64,000 nucleotides of DNA from JACKIC01 sp964543795 (GTDB lineage Bacteria; Planctomycetota; UBA1135; UBA2386). Position 1 is the stretch's first letter; each line of letters begins with the position of its first letter. Location of the stretch: positions 178,970-242,969 of the forward strand of contig CAZIZN010000005.1 in NCBI GenBank assembly GCA_964543795.1, in the 5' to 3' direction. A model generated the notes under the pieces. That model saw nothing but the letters and a program-made list of their open reading frames with translations. It was not told where the DNA came from and did not search any database. The position numbers were made by a program, and so were the translations under genes. Below, one piece after another: positions 8,231 to 16,885 of this stretch.

Positions 8231-9640
8231 TCAGTGCTTCTTCGGCGCCTGGAAGATGTGCACCGCCATGCTGTGCACCGCCTCGGCGGCTTCCATCATC
8301 GCCTCGGGCAGCGTCGGGTGCGCGTGGATCGTCTGCGCGAGGTCGGACACCGTGGCGCCCATCTCGATCGCCAGCGCCGCCTCGGCGACGAGTTCGGTCA
8401 CCTCGGGGCCGATCATGTGCACACCGAGCAGCTTGTCCGTCTTCGCGTCGCCGATGACCTTGACCCAGCCCTCGGTCTCGTTGAGCGACATCGCGCGGCC
8501 CGACGCGCCGAACGGGAACTTGCCTTCGACCGGCTCGAAGCCCGCCTTCTTCGCCTCGTCGGCCGACAGGCCCACCGACGCGATCTCCGGGTCGGTGAAG
8601 ATCACGGCCGGGATGCACGCCGGGTCGTAGGCCGCACCCTTGTCGCCGGCGATCGCGGCGGCGGCGACGAGGCCCTCGTGCGAGCCCTTGTGCGCGAGCA
8701 TCGGCTGGCCGGCGACGTCGCCGATCGCGTAGACGCCGGCCACGTTCGTCATGCGCTTCTGGTCGACCGGCACGAAGCCGCGCTCGTCGACCTTGACGCC
8801 GATCGCCTCGAGGCCGAGGCCCTTGCCGTTCGGCCGCCGGCCGACGCACGACAGCACGACGTCGCATTCGAACGTCTGCGCCTTGCCCTCGACCTCGGCG
8901 GTCACTTCGAGCCCACCCTTGGTCTTCTTGAAGCCGGTGGCCTTGGTCTTCAGGAAGACGTCGATCTTCTTCTTCTTGAGCGAGCGTCCCATCTCCTTGG
9001 ACAGCTCCTCCTCCATGCCGGGCAGCACGCGGTCCATGAACTCGAGCACGCGCACTTCGGTGCCGAGCTTGTGGTAGACGAGTCCCAGCTCGAGGCCGAT
9101 GTAGCCGCCGCCGATGACGATCATGCGCTTGGGCAGGTTCTTCGGCGCCAGTGCGTGCGTCGACGACCAGACGCTCTCGCCGTCGAATGCGAAGCCCGGC
9201 ACCTCGATCGGCGTGCTGCCGGTCGCGACCACGACGTTCTTCGCCTCGAGGGTCTTCTTGCCGTCCTTCGCGGTCACCTCGACCTTGTTCTTCGCCACGA
9301 ACTTCGCGTCGCCCATGACGACGTCGACCTTGTGGTTCTTGAGCAGTCCGCCGACGCCCGAGGTCAGCTTGTTGACGATGCCCGCCTTCCAGCTGACCAG
9401 CGCGGGCAGGTCGAGGCCTTCGAACTTCGCCTTGATGCCCATCAGGTCGGCGTGCTGGATCTTGTGCACCAACTTGCTCGCGGCGATCAGCGCCTTGCTC
9501 GGGATGCAACCGACGTTGAGGCAGACGCCGCCGAGGCTCTCCTTCTCGACGATCGCGGTCTTGAGGCCGAGTTGGGCGCAGCGGATGGCGCAGACGTAGC
9601 CGGCGGGGCCGGCACCGATCACGAGGACGTCGTAGGTCAT
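8231..9640 (-). CDS. lpdA: Dihydrolipoyl dehydrogenase (E3)
   Basis: A 469-residue FAD flavoprotein that reoxidises dihydrolipoyl groups of 2-oxoacid dehydrogenase complexes with NAD+. It has an FAD motif VIGAGPAGYVCA at the N-terminus, the redox-active disulfide in GGVCLNVGCIPSKAL, an NAD-binding VIGGGYIGLELG, a second FAD-binding segment VYAIGDVAG, and the C-terminal His-Glu pair in HAHPTLPEAMMEAA. Length is normal for the family. It is not linked to the E1/E2 genes at 44-49 kb, so it probably serves more than one complex (pyruvate, 2-oxoglutarate or branched-chain, glycine cleavage). Confidence 0.96.
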   Translation of the reverse strand: MTYDVLVIGAGPAGYVCAIRCAQLGLKTAIVEKESLGGVCLNVGCIPSKALIAASKLVHKIQHADLMGIKAKFEGLDLPALVSWKAGIVNKLTSGVGGLLKNHKVDVVMGDAKFVAKNKVEVTAKDGKKTLEAKNVVVATGSTPIEVPGFAFDGESVWSSTHALAPKNLPKRMIVIGGGYIGLELGLVYHKLGTEVRVLEFMDRVLPGMEEELSKEMGRSLKKKKIDVFLKTKATGFKKTKGGLEVTAEVEGKAQTFECDVVLSCVGRRPNGKGLGLEAIGVKVDERGFVPVDQKRMTNVAGVYAIGDVAGQPMLAHKGSHEGLVAAAAIAGDKGAAYDPACIPAVIFTDPEIASVGLSADEAKKAGFEPVEGKFPFGASGRAMSLNETEGWVKVIGDAKTDKLLGVHMIGPEVTELVAEAALAIEMGATVSDLAQTIHAHPTLPEAMMEAAEAVHSMAVHIFQAPKKH

Positions 9641-9722
9641 GGTCGAGGGGCGAACAGGATACGGCGCTGGCCCGGCCAGTCCAGGGTGGCGCCGCCGCGG
9701 GAGGCTCGGGCATGCTCCGCGC

Positions 9723-10670
9723 ATGCTGCCGTCGCGCGCCGACCTCGACCGCATCGCCCGCCTGCGCGAACGGTTCCTCGACGAGGGGCGCGGCGGCGCG
9801 GCCCTGCCCGACTACTGGCGCGACGCGGCGGACCTCGCCGCCTACGACCGGGTGCTCGGCGCACGCATCGGCTGGAAATGGGACGCCGCGCTCGCGGAAT
9901 GCGCCGAACGCGGCTGGCGCCGCGACGATTCGGCGACCGTGCTCGACTTCGGCTGTGGGTCCGGTGTCGCCGCGCGACGATTCGTGGCCCGCTTCGGCGC
10001 ACGCGAGGTGCTCTGCAGCGACCGTTCGGCGTCGGCGATGGCGTTCGCCGCGCGCGCGCTGGCTGCGGAGGCCCCGGCGGTCGCCGCGCGTGCGCTGCCC
10101 GATGCCGGCAGCGTGCCGTTCGACGTGCTGCTCGTGAGCCACGTGCTCGGCGAGCTCGACGACCGCGGACTCGCCGTGCTGCGCGCCCTGATCGCGCGAG
10201 CCCCGCGTGTGATCCTGGTCGAGCCCGGCAACCGCGCGACCTCGCGCCGCCTCTCCGCGCTGCGCGACGAACTGCTGGCGACGTTCGCGGTCGTCGCCCC
10301 GTGCCCGCACACGGCGCGCTGCCCGGCGCTCGCGAACGCCGACGACTGGTGCCATTTCTTCGCCCCGCCGCCGCCCGAGGTGTTCACCGACGGCGGGTGG
10401 GTGCGGACCGCGCGCCTGTTGGGCATCGACCTGCGCGCCCTTCCCTATGCGTTCCTGGCGCTCGACCGCACCGCGCCGGGCGCGGCGCCGCCACCCAACC
10501 GCGTGCTCGGCCGTCCGCACGTCGACTCGCGCCGCGCGCGTGTGCGGATCTGCGAGGCCGGCGCCTGCGCGCTGGTCGACGTCGGCAAGCGAGCCGAGCC
10601 GGCGACGTGGCGCGCGCTCAAGAAGCATCCCGAGACCGTGCGTTCGCTGCCGCCGCGCCCCGCGCGGTGA
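9723..10670 (+). CDS. Rsm22-like SAM-dependent methyltransferase
   Basis: A 315-residue class I methyltransferase with the SAM motif VLDFGCGSGVAARRF at ~78-92. Rsm22 features follow: VSHVLGELDDRG, VILVEPGNRATSRRL, and a Cys/His cluster CPHTARCP followed by DWCHF. In Rsm22 relatives these cysteines bind a metal or Fe-S cluster. Family members are linked to small-subunit ribosome maturation, and the C-terminal ~70 residues are basic. The ATG at 9723 is used because the region upstream is non-conserved and overlaps the lpdA promoter. It ends 15 bp before repeat unit B1. Confidence 0.8.
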   Translation: MLPSRADLDRIARLRERFLDEGRGGAALPDYWRDAADLAAYDRVLGARIGWKWDAALAECAERGWRRDDSATVLDFGCGSGVAARRFVARFGAREVLCSDRSASAMAFAARALAAEAPAVAARALPDAGSVPFDVLLVSHVLGELDDRGLAVLRALIARAPRVILVEPGNRATSRRLSALRDELLATFAVVAPCPHTARCPALANADDWCHFFAPPPPEVFTDGGWVRTARLLGIDLRALPYAFLALDRTAPGAAPPPNRVLGRPHVDSRRARVRICEAGACALVDVGKRAEPATWRALKKHPETVRSLPPRPAR

Positions 10671-10685
10671 CGATCCGCCACCCGC

Positions 10686-10726
10686 AAATCGCTGCGTACC
10701 GAACCAGGTTCGTTCCACCGCGATTT
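10686..10726 (+). repeat. Intergenic repeat unit B1 (left arm of inverted pair)
   Basis: The unit starts AAATCGCTGCGTACC and contains the perfect 13 bp dyad CGAACCAGGTTCG. Its outer end lies 15 bp after the stop of the methyltransferase gene. It is paired with inverted unit B2 at 10790-10829 across a 63 bp spacer. Confidence 0.88.
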
Positions 10727-10789
10727 GCGCCGCGACGATTCACGCCGGAGGATTCGCGCCGCCAGCAACGAGTTGCGTCGCGAGCACCG

Positions 10790-10829
10790 AATCGTGGTGG
10801 AACGAACCTGGTTCAGTACACAGCTATTT
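10790..10829 (-). repeat. Intergenic repeat unit B2 (right arm of inverted pair)
   Basis: The inverted copy of B1 carries CGAACCTGGTTC and ends CACAGCTATTT. Its outer end lies 25 bp upstream of the lipoprotein start at 10855. The whole 10686-10829 block (144 bp) has the architecture of a miniature element with ~40 bp terminal inverted repeats. Confidence 0.88.
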
Positions 10830-10854
10830 GTCGCGTGGCTGCGATGATGGGCGC

Positions 10855-11346
10855 ATGACCTCGATGCTCCGCTCCGCTCTGTTCACGCTGCCGCTGCTGG
10901 TCGTGGCCTGCACCTCCGAGACCAAGGTGACCCCTGCCGAGGGGCAGCCCCAGACGCAGACCCCCGCGCAGACCCCCGCGCAGACTCCTACCCAGACGCC
11001 CACGCAGACGCCGGCGCAGCCCGCCGCCGCGAATGCGCCCGAAGCTTCGGCCCCGGCACTGGCCGACCTCGGCAAGATCCTCGGGGCGATCAAGGACGGC
11101 ACCACGGCCGCCGCGGCCAAGCCCAGCCTCGACGCGCTCGTGCAGCAACTGGAGGCGGCGAAGACCAAGGCCGCCGCGAACGCCACCGACGCGCTCGGCG
11201 GACTGGGCAAGGTCGCTGCCGATGCGGCTGCGAAGCTCGGCGTCGGTCCCGAGGTCGTGCAGCAGATCACGGCGCTGCTCGACCTCCCGGCGGTCAAGGC
11301 GGCGATCGGTCCGACGCTCGAGAAGCTGCAGGGGCTGATCAAGTAG
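10855..11346 (+). CDS. Small lipoprotein with QTP repeats
   Basis: A 163-residue predicted lipoprotein with signal MTSMLRSALFTLPLLVVAC and the lipidated Cys at 19. Residues ~31-55 are seven or so Q-T-P-A/T repeats, a flexible Pro-rich linker encoded by near-identical hexamers. The C-terminal ~100 residues are Ala-rich and amphipathic helical (LADLGKILGAIKDG and onward), without recognisable domain motifs. It may be a periplasmic spacer or structural lipoprotein. It lies between the repeat pair B and a tandem pair of large secreted-protein genes. Confidence 0.7.
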   Translation: MTSMLRSALFTLPLLVVACTSETKVTPAEGQPQTQTPAQTPAQTPTQTPTQTPAQPAAANAPEASAPALADLGKILGAIKDGTTAAAAKPSLDALVQQLEAAKTKAAANATDALGGLGKVAADAAAKLGVGPEVVQQITALLDLPAVKAAIGPTLEKLQGLIK

Positions 11347-11453
11347 CGCGCTGCGGAGAGTCCGGATTCCGCGACGAACGGAAGGGGGCGCGATCGCTGC
11401 TGCCGAGGGCGGTCGCGCGCCGCCATCCGTTCCCGCCACCCGGAGGAATCCGC

Positions 11454-13661
11454 ATGTTCCGCACGAGCACCCTCGCCTGCGTGGTTGTCGGCCTGTCGGC
11501 CGCAGCGCCGGCCCAGCATCCCGCACCGTCGGGCGACCCCGCGCCGGACGCGCCGCCCCGATTCCTGGCGAACTCCGCCGATCCGACGCGAAACACGGGG
11601 CTCGGTGTCGACGAACGGGGACTCGTCGGCGTCGGCCCCGACTACGTCGTGCGCTTCGCCCCCGATGCGGTGACCTTCACGCCCGCCCTCGGCGCCGCGG
11701 CGCCGAGGGACCTGCCGTTGGTCTATCGGCTGACCGCGTTCGGTCGCGGCGAGGCCGCGGCCGCCGCGCAGGGTGCGGTCCCCCAGGTCGAGGACCGCTG
11801 CGTGCGCTACCGCCACGGCGGCGTCGAAGCGACCTACGAACTGCGCATCGAGGGCGTCAAGCAGTCCTTCGTGTTCGCCTCGCTGCCGCCCGGCGACGGC
11901 GACCTGATCGTGCGCGCGGCGATCGAGACGGAGTTGTCTGCGGGGGCCATCGGCCCCGACGGGATCCGCTTCGCCGCGCCGGGCGTCGGCGGCGTGCACG
12001 TCGGCGGCGTGCTGGGCATCGACGCCCGCGGCCGGACCGCGCCGGGGTCGATGCGCTGGCACGACGGCGCGCTCGAGTTCGTGTTGCCGGACGCCTTCGT
12101 CGACGCGGCGGCGTTGCCGCTCGTGCTCGATCCGCTGCTCGGTTCGGTGGTCACGCTCGGCGGCGCCAACGACGACCTGGTGCCCGACGTCGCCTACGAC
12201 GCGAGCACCGACACCTACCTCGCCGTCTGGCAGCGGGACATCTCGCTGCTCAACCAGGACATCCGCGCCCAGCGGCTCACCGCCGACGGCAACCTGATGG
12301 GCGGCACGCTCGTGCTGGAGTCGAGCACGGCGAGCGCTTCGCGGCCCAAGGTCGCGAACGTCAACATGCGCAACGCGTTCGTCGTCGTCTGGCAGCAGAG
12401 CGGCGACGTCCAGGCGCGCGGCGTCGACGCGGCGACCGGCGCCCTGACGGCGGCCATCGCCGTCGCCGCGACCGCCGACTCCGAGTCCCAGCCCGACGTC
12501 GCCGGCGAGGACAACGACTCGCTCGACGACGACGCGCTCTGCGTCTGGGCGAACACGACCAACGGCAGCATCGTGGCCAAGCAGATCGCCTACTCGTCGA
12601 CGGCGACGCTCCTGGTCGGCGCACCTGTGACCTTCGCGGCCCCGCTCTTCAGCAGTTGGTCGAATCCCTCGATCTCGCAGCACGGCGGTGGTGCAGGCCT
12701 GCACCTGATCTGCTGGGACAGCTTCGGCTCGCTCTCCGGCTCCACGACCGTGCGCGGCTGCATCGTCGATCGCAGCCTCGGCATCGTCGTGCCGTCGTTC
12801 CTGATCGCGACCGGAACCTACGACGTGGAGAACGCCGACTGCGACGGCGACGGCGACGCCGACCAGTGGGTGGTGGTCTACGAGCGGGAAGAGGCGGCGG
12901 GCGGCGACACCGACGTCGTCGCCGTGCCGGTGCACCGCCTGGGCACGACCGCGGTCGTCGGCAACCCGATGGCGGTGGCTGCCACGCCGGCGGACGACGA
13001 GCGCGATCCCGCCGTCTGCTGGTTGCAGGACTCGTGTCTGATCGCCTACGCCGACGAGGGTGCGGCCGGCGAGTACGACGCCTACGTGAGTTCGCTCAGT
13101 CCGCTGCGGTGCACGACCTGCGAGGGTGGATTCGCCCTCGACACGGGTACCGCTCGCAGCGCGACCTTCCCGGCGATGGCCTGGCGCTACCAGTCGCTGC
13201 TCGCCGACAACAACGAAGCGCTGCTGGTCTGGCAGTCCTTCGACATCGCCGGCAGCACCGGCGACATCCGGTCGGTGCGTTTCGCCGGCGCGGACGGGTT
13301 CGTGCAACGCGTCGCCGACGGCTGCGGGGCGGGCGGCGAGCTGGCCGCGAAGTGCGCGCGCGGCGGCAACTCGTCCTTCCGGTTCGAACTGCGCGGCGGT
13401 CCGGCCAACGCCCAGGCGTTCCTCGTGCTCGCGGCGGCCCGGATCGACCTCGTCTGCGGCTCGTGCCTGCTCGTGCCGGATCCGTGGCTCGGCTTCGCGG
13501 CCGGATTCACGGGCACCAACGCCAGCGGCGACGCCAGCTGGCTCCTCGCGCTGCCGCCCGGCATCGGCGGCATCGATCTCTACGCGCAGTGGCTCGGCAC
13601 CGGGTCGCTGTGCCTTTCCGGTCTCGATCTCTCTTCCGCCGCGCGCGTGCGTGTGCAGTGA
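11454..13661 (+). CDS. Large secreted protein, paralogue 1 of a tandem pair
   Basis: A 735-residue exported protein. A good ribosome site (GGAGG) stands 9 bp before the ATG, and the signal peptide is MFRTSTLACVVVGLSAAAPAQ. The N-terminal part (~60-230) shares with the next gene the pattern GDLIVRAAIET, GVGGVHVGGVLGIDA and LPLVLDPLLGS, as in DUF7948-like modules preceding beta-propellers. The middle (~240-610) has repeated segments such as YLAVWQRD, FVVVWQQ and WVVVYERE, consistent with a propeller. The C-terminus has a Cys-containing beta-rich module (CGAGGELAAKC onward). Function unknown; a surface role is likely. Confidence 0.75.
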   Translation: MFRTSTLACVVVGLSAAAPAQHPAPSGDPAPDAPPRFLANSADPTRNTGLGVDERGLVGVGPDYVVRFAPDAVTFTPALGAAAPRDLPLVYRLTAFGRGEAAAAAQGAVPQVEDRCVRYRHGGVEATYELRIEGVKQSFVFASLPPGDGDLIVRAAIETELSAGAIGPDGIRFAAPGVGGVHVGGVLGIDARGRTAPGSMRWHDGALEFVLPDAFVDAAALPLVLDPLLGSVVTLGGANDDLVPDVAYDASTDTYLAVWQRDISLLNQDIRAQRLTADGNLMGGTLVLESSTASASRPKVANVNMRNAFVVVWQQSGDVQARGVDAATGALTAAIAVAATADSESQPDVAGEDNDSLDDDALCVWANTTNGSIVAKQIAYSSTATLLVGAPVTFAAPLFSSWSNPSISQHGGGAGLHLICWDSFGSLSGSTTVRGCIVDRSLGIVVPSFLIATGTYDVENADCDGDGDADQWVVVYEREEAAGGDTDVVAVPVHRLGTTAVVGNPMAVAATPADDERDPAVCWLQDSCLIAYADEGAAGEYDAYVSSLSPLRCTTCEGGFALDTGTARSATFPAMAWRYQSLLADNNEALLVWQSFDIAGSTGDIRSVRFAGADGFVQRVADGCGAGGELAAKCARGGNSSFRFELRGGPANAQAFLVLAAARIDLVCGSCLLVPDPWLGFAAGFTGTNASGDASWLLALPPGIGGIDLYAQWLGTGSLCLSGLDLSSAARVRVQ

Positions 13662-13668
13662 GCCAGCC

Positions 13669-15894
13669 ATGAAGCACTCCCCATCCATCCTGTGCCTCCT
13701 CGTCGGCAGCGCCGCGACCGCGCTCACCGCGCAGCAGCCGTCGCTGTCCACGCTCGTCGGGCCCCGCCACGCGGCGTCCGCCGAGTGCGTCGGCGTCGCC
13801 GTCGAGGGTGGATTGCGCGCCTTCGGCCGCGCCTACAAGGCGAGCTTCGATCGCGGTCTTCTCTACACGCCAGCGCTCGGCGATGCGGCACCGGTCAACC
13901 AGGATCTGCGTTACGAGGCGCGGTCGATCGTGCGCGGCGAGCAGTCGCTGCTCGCGGACGGTGCCGTCGCCGGGACGGCGGTGCGCACCGGTCCGCGCCG
14001 CATCGAGCGGCGGCTCGCCGACGGCGTCGTCGAGCGGTTCGACGTGCGGCCCGAAGGCGTCGAGGTGTCGTACGAGTTCGCGCGCCGTCCTGCCGGACGA
14101 GGCGATCTGGTCGTGCGCGCGGCGATCGCCACCTCCCTGCGCGCCACGGAACGCGAGGACGGCACTCTGGCGTTCCTGCTCGATGGCGTCGGCGGCGTGG
14201 CGATCGGTGCGGTCACCGGCATCGACGCGGACGGCGAGACGGTGCGCGGCGGTCTGCGCCTCGTCGACGGCGAACTCGAACTCCGACTGCCCGGCGCGTT
14301 CGTCGACGCGGCGCGCTATCCGCTCGTGCTGGACCCGCTGATCGGCACCGAGTTCCTGATGGGCGTGAACGACGACGGCGAGGCAGACGTCGGCTACCAA
14401 CATGCCACGGGGCAGTATCTGGTGGCGTGGAAGCGGCGCTACTCGGCATTCGACCACGACATCTACGCGCAGTTCGTCTCGCCGACCGCGGGGCCGGCGG
14501 GCTCGCCCGTGTGGGTGGATGCCGCCTCGGACGTCTGCTCGCGACCGCGGATCGGCACGGTGCCCACCAGCGGCCACTACGCGATCGTCTACACCAAGTC
14601 GGCGTCGCCGTTCGGGCCCAACCAGATCGTCTGTCGCACGCTGCAGAGCAACGGCACGCTGGGCGCGCTGACGACCCTGGTACCCGGCAGCGAAGAACCG
14701 CAGCACCACGCGGTCGGCTGCGAGATCACCAACGCCGACGACGAGATCCTCGTCGTCTACCAGAGCAGCGTCGGCATCGTCGTGCGCGAAGTCACCCTGT
14801 CGCCGGCAGGCGCCGTCGCCGCCGGCGCGCCGCTGACGCTGTTCGCGAGCTCGCGCGCCTTCACCCCGGAGATCAGTCGTTCGGGCGGTCTGCTCGGCTA
14901 CTGGACCGTCGTGTGGCGCGGGGACGCTCCCGGCGACTCCGAGATCTTCGGTGCCGTGGTCGACCGGTCGCTCGCGGTGCTGGCGCCGCCGGTGGCGCTG
15001 ACCAACAACGCGGTCGCCGACCTCCACCCTGCGGTCGACGGCGACGGCTCGACGTTCGTGCTGGCCTACCAACAGGCGGAGTCGCCCGGGAGCGTCCTGC
15101 ACGACATCCGCGGGGCGCGGCTCCAGTTCACGGGCACCGCGCTCAACGTCGTCGCGCCGGACGTGCCGATCGAGGTCACCCCGGGCCAGGACGAGCGCCG
15201 CCCGCACACGACGTGGCTCGGGCCCAAGCACTGCGTCGTGTTCGAAGAGCAGATCGCCTCCGTGAACACCGGCATCGGCGCCTGGCTCGTCGACGACACG
15301 TGCGTGCCGTGCAACGCCAAGATGGTGTTCGACGGGCTGAATCCGACCTCGATCCGCAACCGCGAGCACTCGCCGCGCGTCGGCGGCCGCTGGCAGTTCG
15401 CGCTCAACGGCGTCGACGACGACGGTGTGATCGCGTTCACCGAGGCCGACGACCAGCCGCCCTTCGCGGGGTCGATCGTCTGCCAGCGACTGCAGGCGCT
15501 GGGCAACGGCGTCGCGGAGGTCAACGCGGGGCCCGGCTGCGGCGCGGGGGGGACCGCCTTCACGGGCGGTGGCTCGCCGTTCGTCATCGGCAGCCAGTAC
15601 TTCACCCTCTACGCGAACGGACTCGCGCCCGGCGCCGTCCCCTTCCTCAGCATCGGCTACCCGGGCCCCACGCTCGCGTGCGGGAGCTGCGTCTTGACCG
15701 ATCCCGTGGCGCTGCTGTTCCGGCCGAACCTCGGCGGCGCTGCGAGCTATCCGTTCCCGGTGACCTGCAACCCCGCGTTCGTCGGGCTCGTGCTCGAGTT
15801 CCAGTGGCTGTCCTTCTTCACCCCGGCGAACGTGTGCCCGCTCGCCCCCGGCCTGTCCGCGTCGAACCGCGTGCACATCACCCTGAGCAACTGA
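13669..15894 (+). CDS. Large secreted protein, paralogue 2 of a tandem pair
   Basis: A 741-residue protein starting at the ATG at 13669, 7 bp after the preceding stop, so cotranscribed. The signal peptide is MKHSPSILCLLVGSAATALTA. It has the same architecture as its neighbour: the N-terminal module (GDLVVRAAIAT, GVGGVAIGAVTGIDAD, YPLVLDPLIG), propeller-like repeats (YLVAWKRRY, ILVVYQSS, WTVVWRGD, FVLAYQQ) and a terminal module starting GPGCGAGG. The pair looks like a local duplication that has diverged well. No catalytic residues are recognised. Confidence 0.75.
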   Translation: MKHSPSILCLLVGSAATALTAQQPSLSTLVGPRHAASAECVGVAVEGGLRAFGRAYKASFDRGLLYTPALGDAAPVNQDLRYEARSIVRGEQSLLADGAVAGTAVRTGPRRIERRLADGVVERFDVRPEGVEVSYEFARRPAGRGDLVVRAAIATSLRATEREDGTLAFLLDGVGGVAIGAVTGIDADGETVRGGLRLVDGELELRLPGAFVDAARYPLVLDPLIGTEFLMGVNDDGEADVGYQHATGQYLVAWKRRYSAFDHDIYAQFVSPTAGPAGSPVWVDAASDVCSRPRIGTVPTSGHYAIVYTKSASPFGPNQIVCRTLQSNGTLGALTTLVPGSEEPQHHAVGCEITNADDEILVVYQSSVGIVVREVTLSPAGAVAAGAPLTLFASSRAFTPEISRSGGLLGYWTVVWRGDAPGDSEIFGAVVDRSLAVLAPPVALTNNAVADLHPAVDGDGSTFVLAYQQAESPGSVLHDIRGARLQFTGTALNVVAPDVPIEVTPGQDERRPHTTWLGPKHCVVFEEQIASVNTGIGAWLVDDTCVPCNAKMVFDGLNPTSIRNREHSPRVGGRWQFALNGVDDDGVIAFTEADDQPPFAGSIVCQRLQALGNGVAEVNAGPGCGAGGTAFTGGGSPFVIGSQYFTLYANGLAPGAVPFLSIGYPGPTLACGSCVLTDPVALLFRPNLGGAASYPFPVTCNPAFVGLVLEFQWLSFFTPANVCPLAPGLSASNRVHITLSN

Positions 15895-15902
15895 CCTCAG
15901 GG

Positions 15903-15943
15903 AAAATAGCTGCGTACCGAACCAGGTTCGTTCCACCACCATT
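15903..15943 (+). repeat. Intergenic repeat unit C1 (left arm of inverted pair)
   Basis: The unit has outer end AATAGCTGCGTACC, dyad CGAACCAGGTTCG and inner end CCACCACCATT. It begins 9 bp after the stop of the secreted-protein gene and is paired with C2 across only 13 bp, so the transcript from either strand can fold into a stem of more than 30 bp. Confidence 0.92.
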
Positions 15944-15956
15944 CTCCGCCTGCGGA

Positions 15957-15996
15957 AAATAGCGGTGGAACGAACCTGGTTCGGTACGCAGCTATT
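15957..15996 (-). repeat. Intergenic repeat unit C2 (right arm of inverted pair)
   Basis: The inverted copy of C1. Its outer end contains the TAG stop of the FAH-family gene (minus strand, GAATAG). The inner end is slightly altered (AAATAGCGGTGG instead of AATGGTGG). Together C1 and C2 separate two convergent genes. Confidence 0.92.
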
Positions 15997-16885
15997 CGAC
16001 GGGGTTGCGCAGCACGCCGAGGCCGTCGATCTCGACCTCGACGACGTCGCCGGGGCGGAGGTAGACGGGCGGCTTGCGGGCGAAGCCGACGCCGGGCGGA
16101 GTGCCGGTGGCGATCAGGTCGCCGGGCTCGAGGGTGATGTCGGCGCTGATCGCCTCGATCAGGGCCGGCACGTCGAACACGAGCTGGTTCGTGTTCGAGT
16201 CCTGCATGGTCCTGCCGTTCAGGCGCAGGCGGATGCGGAGCGCGTGGGGATCGGGGATCTCGTCGGTCGTGGCGACGAACTCGCCGAACGGCGCGAACGT
16301 GTCGCACGACTTGCCGCGCGTCCACTGACCGTCGGCGAACTGGTAGTCGCGCGCCGAGACGTCGTGGAAGTTGCAGTAGCCGAGCACGTGGCGCATCGCG
16401 TCGGCGCGCGCGACGCGGCTGGCGCGGCGGCCGATCACGACGGCGAGTTCGGCTTCGTAGTCGGTCTCCACGCTGTCGCGCGGGATGCGGATGGCGCCGC
16501 CCGGCGCGAGCACGCACGTGCCGAACTTCGAGAACAGCAGCGGCCGGCTCGGCAGCTTCGCGCCCTGTTCCTCGGCATGGTCGCGGTAGTTGAGGCCGAT
16601 GCAGAGGATCTTGCCCGGGCGCGGCACGGGGGCGTGCAGCTGCACCGCGGCCCGCGCCAGTGCGGCGCCGGCGAGGCGCAGGCGCTCGCGAACGGCGTCG
16701 TCGCGCGCGCTGGCGACGAGCCGCACCGCGGCGGGCAGGAACGCGCCGTCGAGATCGAAGACGTCGTTGCCGTGCGCGATGGGCAGGCCGCAGGCGGGAT
16801 GCGCGAGGTCGAGCACGGTGGCCGCGTCGAGCAAGGCACCGGGGCGCACGGGGGAACCGGAGATGGCGAAGGCGACGAGTTTCAC
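15992..16885 (-). CDS. Fumarylacetoacetate hydrolase-family protein (candidate 2,4-diketo-3-deoxysugar-acid hydrolase)
   Basis: A 297-residue cytoplasmic enzyme from a GTG at 16885. The FAH fold motifs are clear: GLNYRDHAEE (catalytic His/Glu), ETDYEAELAVVIG (metal-binding acids), GYCNFHDVSARDYQ and DLIATGTPPGVGF. The family cleaves C-C bonds in diketo acids. The members that act on 2,4-didehydro-3-deoxy-L-fuconate or -rhamnonate yield pyruvate plus L-lactate. The GTG overlaps the lutC stop by 4 bp, so this gene is in one operon with the L-lactate oxidation genes, which supports that role. Exact substrate inferred from context. Confidence 0.88.
   Translation of the reverse strand: MKLVAFAISGSPVRPGALLDAATVLDLAHPACGLPIAHGNDVFDLDGAFLPAAVRLVASARDDAVRERLRLAGAALARAAVQLHAPVPRPGKILCIGLNYRDHAEEQGAKLPSRPLLFSKFGTCVLAPGGAIRIPRDSVETDYEAELAVVIGRRASRVARADAMRHVLGYCNFHDVSARDYQFADGQWTRGKSCDTFAPFGEFVATTDEIPDPHALRIRLRLNGRTMQDSNTNQLVFDVPALIEAISADITLEPGDLIATGTPPGVGFARKPPVYLRPGDVVEVEIDGLGVLRNPVE

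Noticed and set aside
8234..10858. An 874-codon plus-strand open frame
   Set aside because: Shadow of dihydrolipoyl dehydrogenase on the minus strand and of the methyltransferase in another frame.
15903..15943. Repeat unit read as a tRNA 3' end (GGTTCG and a terminal ACCA-like sequence)
   Set aside because: The T-stem does not pair and no acceptor or anticodon arm is present; the 13 bp dyad is the better explanation.
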